DNA of 36,757 bases from RGIG8775 sp045660295 (GTDB lineage: Bacteria > Bacillota > Clostridia > Oscillospirales > CAG-272). The stretch is taken from the NCBI GenBank assembly GCA_045660295.1, contig JAZRDN010000048.1:1-36757 (forward strand). Reading direction: 5' to 3'. This document shows, piece after piece, positions 1 through 7,344 of the stretch. A program made the translations under genes and the position numbers. Position 1 is the stretch's first letter. The number at the start of each line of letters is the position of its first letter. A model generated the notes under the pieces. It was not told where the DNA came from. It made no database searches and saw nothing but the letters and a program-made list of their open reading frames with translations.

Positions 1-217
1 CGCCTGCGGCGGAGGTGCGATTTCTTTAGGGTCGCAAAAAAAAGAACACGCCGTATGGCGTGTCTCTTAACCACAATTCATATGCGACCCGTGGGAGAAT
101 CCGTTCGCTTCGCTCACTTGCCGTGGCTTCGCCACTGCGAACTTCCGCCTGCGGCGGAGGTGCGGTTTCCTTAGGGTCGTCAAAAAAAGAACACGCCTTA
201 TGGCGTGTTCTTTTTTT
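1..217. repeat. Duplicated tRNA-Glu-tail / hairpin block
   Basis: Two diverged copies of the same arrangement lie here. A segment beginning CGCCTGCGGCGGAGGTGCG occurs at 1 and again at 146, each followed by a GGGTCG stretch, an A-run and a GAACACGCC hairpin (about 48-62 and 189-210). The 16-bp 3' tail of tRNA-Glu (GACCCGTGGGAGAATC, 221-236) is repeated at 86-101 without the rest of the tRNA. Between the copies are GTGGCTTCGCCAC (123-135) and CGCC/GGCG hairpins. This looks like local duplication of a tRNA 3' end plus its downstream terminator; the block may extend beyond the left edge of the window. Confidence 0.7.
183..217 (-). terminator. Terminator after the tRNA pair
   Basis: GAACACGCC (189-197) pairs with GGCGTGTTC (202-210), flanked by an A-run on one side and a T-run on the other, so it can stop transcription in either direction. 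It lies directly 3' of tRNA-Glu on the minus strand. Confidence 0.75.
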
Positions 218-291
218 GGTGACCCGTGGGAGAATCGAACTCCCGTTACCGCCGTGAAAGGGCGGTGTCTTAGCCGCTTGACCAACGGGCC
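217..291 (-). tRNA. tRNA-Glu (UUC)
   Basis: Read on the minus strand, this folds into a full cloverleaf. The acceptor stem GGCCCGT pairs with ACGGGTC, with one G-U pair. The anticodon arm CCGCC/GGCGG carries loop CTTTCAC, giving anticodon UUC. The T arm contains GTTCGATTC. The discriminator base is A and the 3' CCA is encoded (217-219). It directly abuts the tRNA-Met gene with no spacer, so both must be released from one transcript by tRNA processing enzymes. Confidence 0.95.
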
Positions 292-368
292 TGGTAGCGG
301 GAATTGGACTTGAACCCATGACCTATCGGGTATGAACCGATTGCTCTAGCCAACTGAGCTATCCCGCC
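292..368 (-). tRNA. tRNA-Met (CAU), elongator type
   Basis: A complete cloverleaf on the minus strand: acceptor GGCGGGA/TCCCGCT with a G1-U72 pair, anticodon loop TTCATAC (CAU), T-loop GTTCAAGTC, and encoded CCA (292-294). The initiator C1-A72 mismatch and GGG/CCC anticodon pairs are absent. The overall sequence resembles Firmicutes elongator tRNA-Met rather than lysidine-modified tRNA-Ile2. It is the promoter-proximal gene of a Met-Glu pair. Confidence 0.93.
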
Positions 369-401
369 ACATTTATGCGCGCTTTTTTCGAACGCTTTGA
401 T

Positions 402-430
402 ATTATATCACAGTTTTTTTATTTTGTCAA
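402..430 (-). promoter_or_regulatory. Promoter of the tRNA-Met/tRNA-Glu unit
   Basis: On the minus strand, TTGACA (425-430) and TATAAT (402-407) are separated by 17 nt, a near-consensus housekeeping promoter. Transcription would start about 30 nt before tRNA-Met. Confidence 0.85.
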
Positions 431-564
431 CACTTTTTTTAATCTTTTTTCCTTACTGTTGAATTTTTTTGTTAATTTGTTAAAAATCAAACAATTTAGG
501 TGGTTTTTTTGCTATTTTGTGCGTTATTTTGCCCCGAATTACCGCTTTTGGCGGTGATTTTCTA

Positions 565-593
565 TTGAATATGGTTTGTTTTTATGCTATAAT
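565..593 (+). promoter_or_regulatory. Promoter of the rnf operon
   Basis: TTGAAT (565-570), a 17-nt spacer and TATAAT (588-593) give a strong sigma-A-type promoter and a 5' leader of about 50 nt before rnfC. A small ACCGC/GCGGT hairpin (541-555) separates it from the divergent tRNA promoter. The rest of 431-564 is AT-rich with T-runs; I see no gene there. Confidence 0.82.
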
Positions 594-653
594 TATACTG
601 ACAAAATTCTGTTTTAGCAGACAACAATACTTTTAAGAAAGAAGGTAGATGCT

Positions 654-2006
654 TTGGCATACACATTCAAAGGCGGTATGCACGTTCGCGAGTACAAAAA
701 CACGAGCGGATGTGCTATTGAGAGAGTTCCTGCGCCCAAAACCGTATCTATTCCTCTCGCTCAACACATCGGTGTTCCCTGCAAGCCTGTAGTGGCGGCG
801 GGCGATTACGTTACATACGGTCAGGTAATCGGTGAGATCGAAAGCGGTCTCGGCTGTCCCGTTCACGCAAGTGTTTCGGGAAAGGTTCTTGAAATAAAGG
901 TAGTTATCAACTCGGTGGGCAATTCCATCGAGCACGTCGTTATTGAAAACGACTACGAATACAAGCGCGGCGACGAGCTCAAGCCCTTCCCCAAGCCGCT
1001 CTCCGAGGCTACTCCCGAGGAGATAGTCGAAGTAGCGCGCAAGGCGGGTATCTCGGGCATGGGCGGAGCCACATTCCCCACCTACGCAAAGCTTGCGGGT
1101 GCTATCGGAAAGGCTGACACGCTTATCATCAACTGCGCCGAGTGCGAGCCCTTTATCACGGCTAACCACCGACTCATGGTAGAACAGCCCGAGGCTGTTA
1201 TCAAGGGCACTGAGATCATGCGCCACGCGCTCGGTCTTAACCAAGCCATTCTCGCGGTAGAGGACAACAAGCCCGATGCCATAGAGGCTCTGAACGGATA
1301 TATCGCGGCAAATTCCCTACCCCTCAAGGTAGTGGCGCTCAAGACAAAGTACCCGCAGGGTGACGAACGTCAGATAATATATGCTCTTACCAAAAAGGAG
1401 CTTGGTCCGGGAAAGCTCCCCGCGGACATTGGATGCGTTATCTTTAACGCCGAGACCTGCGCGGCAATGGAGCGCGCATTCTACAACGGCACTCCCTTGG
1501 TGAAGCGTGTAGTAACGGTTGACGGCGACTGCGTAAAGGAGCCGAAGAACATTTTCGCGCACACCGGAACATCCTTCCTTGACCTTATCGAATACTGCGG
1601 CGGACTTAAAAAAGTCCCCCACAAGATAGTAAACGGCGGACCTATGATGGGCTTCGCGCAATGGAACATAGGCGGCGTGGTAACAAAGGGTACGTCGGCT
1701 ATCCTCGTGTTCTCCGAGGAATTTGATGCGCAGACCGCGCTCCCCGAGGGAGACTGCATCAGATGCGGACGCTGTGTTAAAAACTGTCCCATGCATCTTA
1801 TGCCCAATTATCTCGCTCTTCATTCAAAAAATCTCAATTACGGCGACGCCGAAAAAATGGGCGCTATGAGCTGTGTTGAGTGCGGCACCTGCTCCTACAA
1901 CTGCCCCGCGCAGATTCCGATAGTTCAGTACATCAGAAACGCAAAGGCCGACATTCGCGCCGAGGCAGCAAAAAAGCGCGCCGCGGAAGCCGCAAAGGCT
2001 AAATAA
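654..2006 (+). CDS. rnfC: Rnf complex subunit RnfC
   Basis: RnfC is the peripheral, NADH-side subunit of the Rnf complex, which moves electrons between reduced ferredoxin and NAD+ while pumping Na+ or H+. The 450-residue product has the nucleotide/flavin-binding Gly-rich motif GMGGATFPT (residues 135-143). Two ferredoxin-type 4Fe-4S motifs follow: C368/C371/C374/C378 and C407/C410/C413/C417. The C-terminus is short and Ala/Lys-rich, as in clostridial RnfC, without the long extension of gamma-proteobacteria. The start is TTG at 654, supported by an AAGG ribosome binding site 8 nt upstream; the ATG at 649 is out of frame. It is first in the rnfCDGEAB operon. Confidence 0.96.
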   Translation: MAYTFKGGMHVREYKNTSGCAIERVPAPKTVSIPLAQHIGVPCKPVVAAGDYVTYGQVIGEIESGLGCPVHASVSGKVLEIKVVINSVGNSIEHVVIENDYEYKRGDELKPFPKPLSEATPEEIVEVARKAGISGMGGATFPTYAKLAGAIGKADTLIINCAECEPFITANHRLMVEQPEAVIKGTEIMRHALGLNQAILAVEDNKPDAIEALNGYIAANSLPLKVVALKTKYPQGDERQIIYALTKKELGPGKLPADIGCVIFNAETCAAMERAFYNGTPLVKRVVTVDGDCVKEPKNIFAHTGTSFLDLIEYCGGLKKVPHKIVNGGPMMGFAQWNIGGVVTKGTSAILVFSEEFDAQTALPEGDCIRCGRCVKNCPMHLMPNYLALHSKNLNYGDAEKMGAMSCVECGTCSYNCPAQIPIVQYIRNAKADIRAEAAKKRAAEAAKAK

Positions 2007-2030
2007 CAGTTTCTTGGAAAGGACATAACA

Positions 2031-3053
2031 ATGAACGAAAATATCACTAACACTGACAACGGGATAAAGACCGACGGTCTGCTTACCGTCTCGCCATCTC
2101 CCCACATCAAGAACGGTGTCACGACACAGAAGATAATGCTTCACGTGCTTATCGCCCTGATTCCCGCGACACTCTGGGGAATCATCATGTTCGGCGGAAG
2201 CGCGGCGGCTGTGGTGGCTATCTCGATAGTAGCCTGCGTATTCTTTGAGTGGGGCGTACAGAAGCTCCTCAAGAGAAAAAGCACGGTTTCCGACCTTTCG
2301 GCAGCAGTCACGGGACTTCTGCTTGCAATGAATCTGCCTGCGGGCGTATCTCCGTTAATACCCGTAGTAGGCGCATTCGTGGCTATCGTAGTCGTCAAGC
2401 AGCTTTTCGGCGGAATCGGCAAAAACTTCCTCAATCCCGCGCTTGCGGCGAGAGTTTTCCTCTTTCTGTCGTGGTCTGACCAGATGGCTACATTCACTCC
2501 TACATTTGACGTTGAGTCCACGGTTGACGCGGCAACGTACGCTACTCCCCTTGCCTCTTTGGCAAGCACAGGAGAGACAGGCGCTTCCATACTCGACATG
2601 TTCGTCGGACACACAGGCGGCTGTATCGGTGAGGTTTCGGCGCTTCTGCTTCTCGTGGGCGCTATTTACCTTATTGTAATGAAAGTCATCACGTGGCACA
2701 TTCCCGTGTCTTACTTGGGAACTGTTGCGGTAATTACATTCCTCTTTCCCCAGAACGGAGCCTCAAGCCTCGAATTTATGCTTACACAGCTTTTCGCGGG
2801 CGGTCTCATGCTTGGCGCGCTCTTTATGGCGACCGACTACGTTACCTCCCCCGTTACCGCAAAGGGTCGTATAATTTTCGGTATCGGCTGCGGACTTCTG
2901 ACAGTATTCTTCAGATATTTCAGCAGTTACCCCGAGGGCGTTTCGTTCTCGATTCTGGTAATGAACGCGCTTGTGTGGTACATTGACCGCGCTACAAAGC
3001 CCCGCATCTTCGGAACGGGCAAAGCAAAGAAAGCGGAGGTGGCAAAGAAATGA
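2031..3053 (+). CDS. rnfD: Rnf complex subunit RnfD
   Basis: A membrane subunit of Rnf carrying a covalently bound flavin. The 340-residue protein has multiple hydrophobic segments starting near residue 36. It contains the YATPL sequence around Thr172, which matches the position where FMN is attached by phosphoester to threonine in characterised RnfD/NqrB proteins. The C-terminus is cytoplasmic and Lys-rich. The gene starts 24 nt after rnfC behind a GGAAAGGA site. It overlaps rnfG by 4 nt, which suggests translational coupling. Confidence 0.95.
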   Translation: MNENITNTDNGIKTDGLLTVSPSPHIKNGVTTQKIMLHVLIALIPATLWGIIMFGGSAAAVVAISIVACVFFEWGVQKLLKRKSTVSDLSAAVTGLLLAMNLPAGVSPLIPVVGAFVAIVVVKQLFGGIGKNFLNPALAARVFLFLSWSDQMATFTPTFDVESTVDAATYATPLASLASTGETGASILDMFVGHTGGCIGEVSALLLLVGAIYLIVMKVITWHIPVSYLGTVAVITFLFPQNGASSLEFMLTQLFAGGLMLGALFMATDYVTSPVTAKGRIIFGIGCGLLTVFFRYFSSYPEGVSFSILVMNALVWYIDRATKPRIFGTGKAKKAEVAKK

Positions 3054-3631
3054 GTAAAAGTTATTTTTTCACCGCCGCTAAGATAAGCCTTGTTTTGCTT
3101 GTCATCTGCGCCGCTGTTTCGGGAGTGGTATCGTTCGTATTCTCCATGACCATCGACGCGTACAATCTCAACCTTAAAAACGAGCAAAAGATCGCGCTTC
3201 AAGGCATTTTCGCCGAATCCGACGAGGACGTTATAGACTTTGAGGAAATGGCGTACACCGCCGAGGGTGTAAACGCGATATACGACGTATCGAGCAACCT
3301 TGAGCACGTAGGATACTGCGTGAATATCACAGGCAAGGGCTTTGGCGGCGACATGACGCTTATGATAGGATACAACACAAACGGCTCGCTCAAGGGAATA
3401 AAAGTAATATCTCACGCCGAGACCCCCGGTGTGGGCACAAAGGCTTTGGGCGACTCGCATCTTTCGCAGTACGCGGGCAAGTCGGGAGAGCTTACGGTAT
3501 CAAAGGGTCAGTCGGCTGACATCGTTGCGGTTTCGGGAGCTACTATCAGCTCAAAGGCGATCCACGCCACGGTAAACAAGGCTAATGCTATCATCTCCGA
3601 ATTAATGAAAAAGCAAGGAGGAATTGAATAA
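3050..3631 (+). CDS. rnfG: Rnf complex subunit RnfG
   Basis: An FMN-carrying subunit with one N-terminal membrane anchor (about residues 8-33) and an extracytoplasmic FMN-binding domain. The flavinylation signature SGAT lies at residues 162-165, with Thr165 the expected attachment site. The HAETPGVG stretch (122-129) is typical of the family. At 193 residues the length is normal for clostridial RnfG. Flavin transfer to such sites normally needs an ApbE transferase, which is not in this window. Confidence 0.95.
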   Translation: MSKSYFFTAAKISLVLLVICAAVSGVVSFVFSMTIDAYNLNLKNEQKIALQGIFAESDEDVIDFEEMAYTAEGVNAIYDVSSNLEHVGYCVNITGKGFGGDMTLMIGYNTNGSLKGIKVISHAETPGVGTKALGDSHLSQYAGKSGELTVSKGQSADIVAVSGATISSKAIHATVNKANAIISELMKKQGGIE

Positions 3632-4302
3632 TGAAGAAAAAATCAGGATTCCTCACTCAGCTTAAGGGCGGTATTCTTGACAGCAACCCGGTTCTCGTTC
3701 AGCTTCTGGGTATGTGTCCCACCCTTGCGGTTACCACCTCTGTCTCAAACGCTATCGGCATGGGTCTTGCGGCAACCGCCGTGCTTATTTGCTCCAACAT
3801 ATTTATCTCCCTGCTCCGCAAATTCATTCCCAAGCAGGTAAGAATTGCGGCTTACATCGTTATTATCTCGGGATTCGTTACCGCGGTAGAGCTTGTTATG
3901 AGAGCTTATTTCTACTCGCTTTATCAAGCGCTCGGTCTCTTTATCCCTCTTATAGTCGTTAACTGCATCATTCTTGCGCGCGCCGAAGCGTTCGCGTCCA
4001 AAAACAAGGTGCTTCCCTCTGCGGTAGACGGCTTGGCTATGGGTCTTGGCTTTACCTTCGCGCTTATCATCATGGCTACTATCCGTGAGATCCTCGGCGC
4101 AGGCACCTTCCTCGGCTACGACCTGTTCGGCGGACTTTACAGCCCCGCTACTATCCTTATCTCGCCTCCCGGCGCGTTCCTTACACTCGGTCTTATCATC
4201 GCGGTAGTTCAAAAGATACGCAACAACGCCGAGGACAAGGCGCAGATAGCAAAAATGACGGCTAAGGAAATTTCTGATAACAAGGAGGAAGAAAACGCAT
4301 GA
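3631..4302 (+). CDS. rnfE: Rnf complex subunit RnfE
   Basis: An integral membrane subunit of the RnfA/RnfE (NqrD/NqrE-like) family. The product is 223 residues with about six hydrophobic helices and a charged C-terminal tail (KMTAKEISDNKEEENA). RnfA and RnfE form an inverted-topology pair that coordinates an Fe-S centre in the membrane. A conserved Cys sits near the start in MCPTLAVT, and others lie in AVLICSN and VVNCIIL. Its ATG overlaps the rnfG stop by one base and its own stop overlaps rnfA by 4 nt. Confidence 0.95.
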   Translation: MKKKSGFLTQLKGGILDSNPVLVQLLGMCPTLAVTTSVSNAIGMGLAATAVLICSNIFISLLRKFIPKQVRIAAYIVIISGFVTAVELVMRAYFYSLYQALGLFIPLIVVNCIILARAEAFASKNKVLPSAVDGLAMGLGFTFALIIMATIREILGAGTFLGYDLFGGLYSPATILISPPGAFLTLGLIIAVVQKIRNNAEDKAQIAKMTAKEISDNKEEENA

Positions 4303-4880
4303 GCTTTACAGACGTACTTCTTATGATGTTCAGCGCGGTGCTTATCGAAAACTTCATTTTCGCAAAGTTCTACGGCTGCTGCCCCTTCCTCGGAGTTTCC
4401 GAAAAGCCCGATACGGCTCTTGGTATGGGCATGGCGGTTACATTCGTTATGACTCTCTCGAGCGCGGTAACATGGCTTGTTTATCAGATACTTGACCATT
4501 TCGATATCGAATATTTTCAGACCATAGCGTTTATTCTCGTTATAGCGGCTCTCGTTCAGTTTATCGAGATGTTCTTGCGCAAGTTCGTCCCCGCTCTTTA
4601 CAGCGCGCTGGGAATCTATCTTCCGCTTATCACAACAAACTGTGCGGTGCTCAGCTCGGCACTCCTCAATATTCAGAACGGCTACAACTTTATCGAGTCT
4701 GTATGCTTCGGCTTTGCGGCGGCTATCGGTTTTACGCTGGCAATAGTCGTGTTTGCGGGAGTGAGAATGCGACTGACAAACGCCAAGCCCCCCAGAGCCT
4801 TTAAGGGATTCCCTCTTACGCTTATCGCGGCGGGACTTCTCGCTATGGCGTTCTCGGGCTTTACCAGCATCAGCCTCTAA
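4299..4880 (+). CDS. rnfA: Rnf complex subunit RnfA
   Basis: The membrane partner of RnfE in the Rnf complex. The 193-residue, six-helix protein begins MSFTDVLLMMFSAVLIENF and contains the family features FYGCCPFLGVS near the first helix and TTNCAVL in the middle, which supply cysteines for the intramembrane Fe-S site. It overlaps rnfE by 4 nt and is followed 23 nt later by the chosen start of rnfB. Confidence 0.95.
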   Translation: MSFTDVLLMMFSAVLIENFIFAKFYGCCPFLGVSEKPDTALGMGMAVTFVMTLSSAVTWLVYQILDHFDIEYFQTIAFILVIAALVQFIEMFLRKFVPALYSALGIYLPLITTNCAVLSSALLNIQNGYNFIESVCFGFAAAIGFTLAIVVFAGVRMRLTNAKPPRAFKGFPLTLIAAGLLAMAFSGFTSISL

Positions 4881-4903
4881 GCTGAGAAAGGATATTGGTT
4901 ATT

Positions 4904-5746
4904 ATGAACATACAAATCAGTGACGTACTTATACCGGTGGCGATATTCGCGGCTCTCGGACTTGCGTTCGGTATTATACTCGCGGTCGCTTCCAAAATAT
5001 TTGAGGTCAAGGTAGACGAGCGTATTCCCGCGGTTTGCGACGTTCTTCCCGGTGCTAACTGCGGAGGCTGCGGATTTTCGGGATGCGCCGCCCTTGCCGA
5101 AGCAATAGTTAAGGGCGAGGCAAGCCCTAACGCTTGCGCCGTCGGCGGCAATGAATGTGCCAAGAAGATCGGCGAGATAATGGGCGTTGAGGTCAAGGAG
5201 ACCTTGCCCATGCGCGCACAGGTAATGTGCGCGGGCTGCGGCGACAAGGCAAAGCGCAAATACCTTTACACAGGCGCTCAGGACTGCATCTCGGCGTCCA
5301 AGACCTCGGGCGGCGACAAGCTCTGCCCCGCGGGATGCCTTGGATTTGGCACGTGCGCGGCGGCGTGCGTTTTTGGAGCTATCACAGTTGTAGACAAGGT
5401 AGCGCACATTGACCCCCAAAAGTGCCGTGCCTGCGGAACTTGCGTGGCGCTCTGCCCAAAAAGCATTATCAAAATGGTTCCCGCAAGTGCTCCCGTGTTT
5501 GTTGAGTGTTCCTCCACACAAAAGGGCGTTGACACCAGAAAGGCTTGCGACGTGGGATGTATCGGATGCAAGCTTTGCGAAAAGGCGTGCGAATTTGACG
5601 CTATTCACGTTACAAACAATCTGGCGAGCGTAGACTACGCGAAGTGCACAGGCTGCGGAAAATGTGCCGAGAAGTGCCCCAGAAAGATAATCTTCAACAA
5701 AAACGGCAAGGTCGTTATAAACGAGCCCGAGACCGCGAAGGTTTGA
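4904..5746 (+). CDS. rnfB: Rnf complex ferredoxin-entry subunit RnfB
   Basis: RnfB takes electrons from soluble ferredoxin. An N-terminal membrane helix (about residues 8-30) is followed by the Fe-S domain C53/C56/C61/C78 (C-x2-C-x4-C-x16-C). Four further cysteine quartets follow: 141/145/151/155, 174/177/180/184, 219/222/225/229 and 248/251/254/258. C109, C112 and C128 lie between. This multi-cluster form is typical of clostridial RnfB. I chose ATG 4904 because AGAAAGGA (4885-4892) is 11 nt upstream; an in-frame TTG at 4895 is too close to that site. It is the last gene of the operon. Confidence 0.95.
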   Translation: MNIQISDVLIPVAIFAALGLAFGIILAVASKIFEVKVDERIPAVCDVLPGANCGGCGFSGCAALAEAIVKGEASPNACAVGGNECAKKIGEIMGVEVKETLPMRAQVMCAGCGDKAKRKYLYTGAQDCISASKTSGGDKLCPAGCLGFGTCAAACVFGAITVVDKVAHIDPQKCRACGTCVALCPKSIIKMVPASAPVFVECSSTQKGVDTRKACDVGCIGCKLCEKACEFDAIHVTNNLASVDYAKCTGCGKCAEKCPRKIIFNKNGKVVINEPETAKV

Positions 5747-5763
5747 TAAAACACGCATAATAG

Positions 5764-5799
5764 AACGGACTGTCCTCGCGGGCAGTCCGTTATTTGTTA
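5764..5799 (+). terminator. rnf operon terminator
   Basis: AACGGACTG (5764-5772) pairs with CAGTCCGTT (5783-5791), followed by a short T-rich tail. It lies 18 nt after the rnfB stop. Confidence 0.75.
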
Positions 5800-5856
5800 C
5801 GCTGTGTTCGCTAAATTAATGTTTGGCGGATTAGTTAGTTTTTGTGTCGGATTTTC

Positions 5857-5896
5857 GCGCCTTTTTGAAAAAAGGCGCCCCAAAAACTTTTGGCGC
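5857..5896. repeat. Palindrome cluster GCGCC/GGCGC
   Basis: GCGCCTTTTT (5857-5866) faces AAAAAGGCGC (5869-5878). A second hairpin, CCAAAA with TTTTGG, follows and ends in another GGCGC, so the middle arm can pair either way. It resembles a short intergenic palindromic repeat; no function is evident. Confidence 0.5.
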
Positions 5897-5989
5897 ATGG
5901 AGAGTATTTGTTTAGCTCTGTGCCTCTATTCTTAGTTTGCGACAACTGCATATGACGTTCAGTACATAGCCGCAACAATTGCTCCCGCA

Positions 5990-6017
5990 AGCGTTGGGGA
6001 CCCCTTCCCCAAACGCT
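5990..6017. repeat. GC-rich near-palindrome
   Basis: AGCGTTGGGGA (5990-6000) can pair with TTCCCCAAACGCT (6005-6017) across a CCCC loop with small bulges. It lies 8 nt left of the MITE-like element, and the two may be one composite repeat. Confidence 0.45.
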
Positions 6018-6025
6018 CCAAAACC

Positions 6026-6162
6026 TGTAGGGCGGGGGCTTGCTCCCGCCGCAATAAAAATATTCTTGCGAACAAAATTGATGTAATTCTTATAAAGCCT
6101 ACAACAATTGTGTTTTACGATATTATTTTGTTTTTTCGGCGGGAGCAAGCCCTCGCCCTACA
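6026..6162. mobile_element. MITE-like element with self-complementary ends
   Basis: The ends are inverted copies. The left arm starts TGTAGGGCGGGGGCTTGC (6026-6051) and the right arm ends GCAAGCCCTCGCCCTACA (6137-6162), matching over 26 bp with one mismatch. Each arm is also a hairpin on its own (GGCGGG-GCTTGC-CCCGCC type). The 85-bp AT-rich core has no coding capacity. Clear target-site duplications are not visible. It could instead be a pair of REP-like palindromes in inverted orientation. Confidence 0.55.
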
Positions 6163-6235
6163 AGGTTGGTGCGCCGCCATAGCACACCGCTAAACAATAA
6201 TTTATCGTTCGCAAAAAGTATCAAATTTATATTCG

Positions 6236-6263
6236 AAACGACTGATTTTTCAGTCGTTTTTTG
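6236..6263 (+). terminator. Orphan intrinsic terminator
   Basis: AAACGACTGA (6236-6245) pairs with TCAGTCGTTT (6250-6259) and is followed by a T6 run, a textbook rho-independent terminator. No gene lies upstream of it on this strand, because the rnf operon already ends at 5764-5799. Confidence 0.7.
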
Positions 6264-6337
6264 TTTTCTTGTTTCGCCTTTTTGCTCTAAACAAAGACCG
6301 TCGTCGTGGGGTGGGGAAGCGAGTCGAACGAATTGCT

Positions 6338-6365
6338 TTGACTTTCTTCCAAAAATTGGTATAAT
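6338..6365 (+). promoter_or_regulatory. Promoter of the BspA-like gene
   Basis: TTGACT (6338-6343) and TATAAT (6360-6365) with a 16-nt spacer lie about 40 nt before the start codon at 6406. Confidence 0.8.
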
Positions 6366-6405
6366 CGTCTTACGGGAATTCCCGAAAACAAAGGAAGGTG
6401 AAAAT

Positions 6406-7269
6406 ATGAGTAAACAAGGAATCATGAAAGCAATTCCAATAATCCTGCTTATGACCATATGTCTTATTTTGGGCGGGATAATAATTGCGAGGAACGTCGG
6501 AGATACATATATCCCGACAATGGCGGACGGCGACGAGGACACAGGCAAGGGAACGGAAGCACCCGATGTGACCGATGCCCCCCACAGTACCGACACGACC
6601 GCACCAGAACCCGAGGAGACAGAGCCCCCCGAGACCGAGCCTGTGGTAGTAGCGAGTCAGGGGCTTGAATTTACAAGCCTTGGCAACGGCACCTGCTACG
6701 TGTCGGGTGCGGGAAGCTGCCGCGACAGCTTTATTATAATTCCCACAACTTCTCCATACGGAGAAACGGTCATAGGTATAGGTGACTATGCGTTCAGAAA
6801 CCAAAAATTCATCAAATGCGTAGAACTTAACGAGGATATAAAATTCGTGGGCGCATACGCCTTTTACGGCACAGAGATAGTAAACGCCTATATCCCCGCG
6901 GAGCTTGAGCAGATAGGCGATTTCGCGTTCTGCAACTGCCCCGAGCTTGAAAATATTACGGTGGACCCCGCGAACAGTATCTACAGCGACGTGGACGGCG
7001 TGCTTTACAGTAAGGATATGACCGCGATAATCTGTTATCCGCTGGGCAAGACCGAAAGCGCTTTGTATATCTCGGCACAGGTCGATGAGGTAAAGACAAT
7101 GGCTTTCTATAATTGCAACCTGCTTAAAATAATCAATTACGACGGCGCGGTCTCGTCCTTCCGAAGAATCAAGGTGGGCGCGGGCAATGAGACCTTTGAA
7201 AATGCGGTGGTGACATACGTTGCATCGGGCACGACTGCCGAAACATTGGTAAACAATGCCGAGAAGTGA
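6406..7269 (+). CDS. Membrane-anchored BspA-like leucine-rich repeat protein
   Basis: A 287-residue surface protein. Residues 8-28 form one membrane anchor with no lipobox Cys. Residues 40-82 are a Thr/Pro/Glu/Asp-rich spacer (PEETEPPETEP). The rest has BspA-type LRR_5 repeats, seen as recurring IGDYAF, VGAYAF, IGDFAF and VKTMAF units. Such domains often mediate binding at the cell surface; no ligand can be inferred. The start ATG follows an AAGGAAGG site, and an in-frame extension up to 6166 crosses the promoter and is not coding. It is a monocistronic gene and short for the family. Confidence 0.8.
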   Translation: MSKQGIMKAIPIILLMTICLILGGIIIARNVGDTYIPTMADGDEDTGKGTEAPDVTDAPHSTDTTAPEPEETEPPETEPVVVASQGLEFTSLGNGTCYVSGAGSCRDSFIIIPTTSPYGETVIGIGDYAFRNQKFIKCVELNEDIKFVGAYAFYGTEIVNAYIPAELEQIGDFAFCNCPELENITVDPANSIYSDVDGVLYSKDMTAIICYPLGKTESALYISAQVDEVKTMAFYNCNLLKIINYDGAVSSFRRIKVGAGNETFENAVVTYVASGTTAETLVNNAEK

Positions 7270-7298
7270 TTGACAAATCTTTCGTACTGTGGTAAAAT
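7270..7298 (+). promoter_or_regulatory. Promoter of mrnC
   Basis: A consensus TTGACA (7270-7275), 17 nt, then TAAAAT (7293-7298). It begins just after the stop codon of the preceding gene. Confidence 0.85.
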
Positions 7299-7344
7299 AT
7301 ACAAGGATATAAGGTCTTGCTAAATCACGGTGAGGAGATTTGAT

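Larger units (their letters stand above)
5800..6337. other. Gene-free region rich in inverted repeats
   Basis: I see no supportable gene between rnfB and the BspA-like gene. The region holds a GCGCC/GGCGC palindrome cluster (5857-5896), a GC-rich near-palindrome (5990-6017), a MITE-like element (6026-6162) and an isolated terminator (6236-6263). Short open frames here are interrupted and lack ribosome binding sites. Confidence 0.6.

Noticed and set aside
1..217. Possible CRISPR array
   Set aside because: Only two diverged copies with tRNA-derived and terminator sequence; no regular repeat-spacer pattern and no cas genes.
6166..6405. N-terminal extension of the BspA-like protein
   Set aside because: It would cross the orphan terminator and the promoter and lacks a ribosome binding site, while ATG 6406 has AAGGAAGG.
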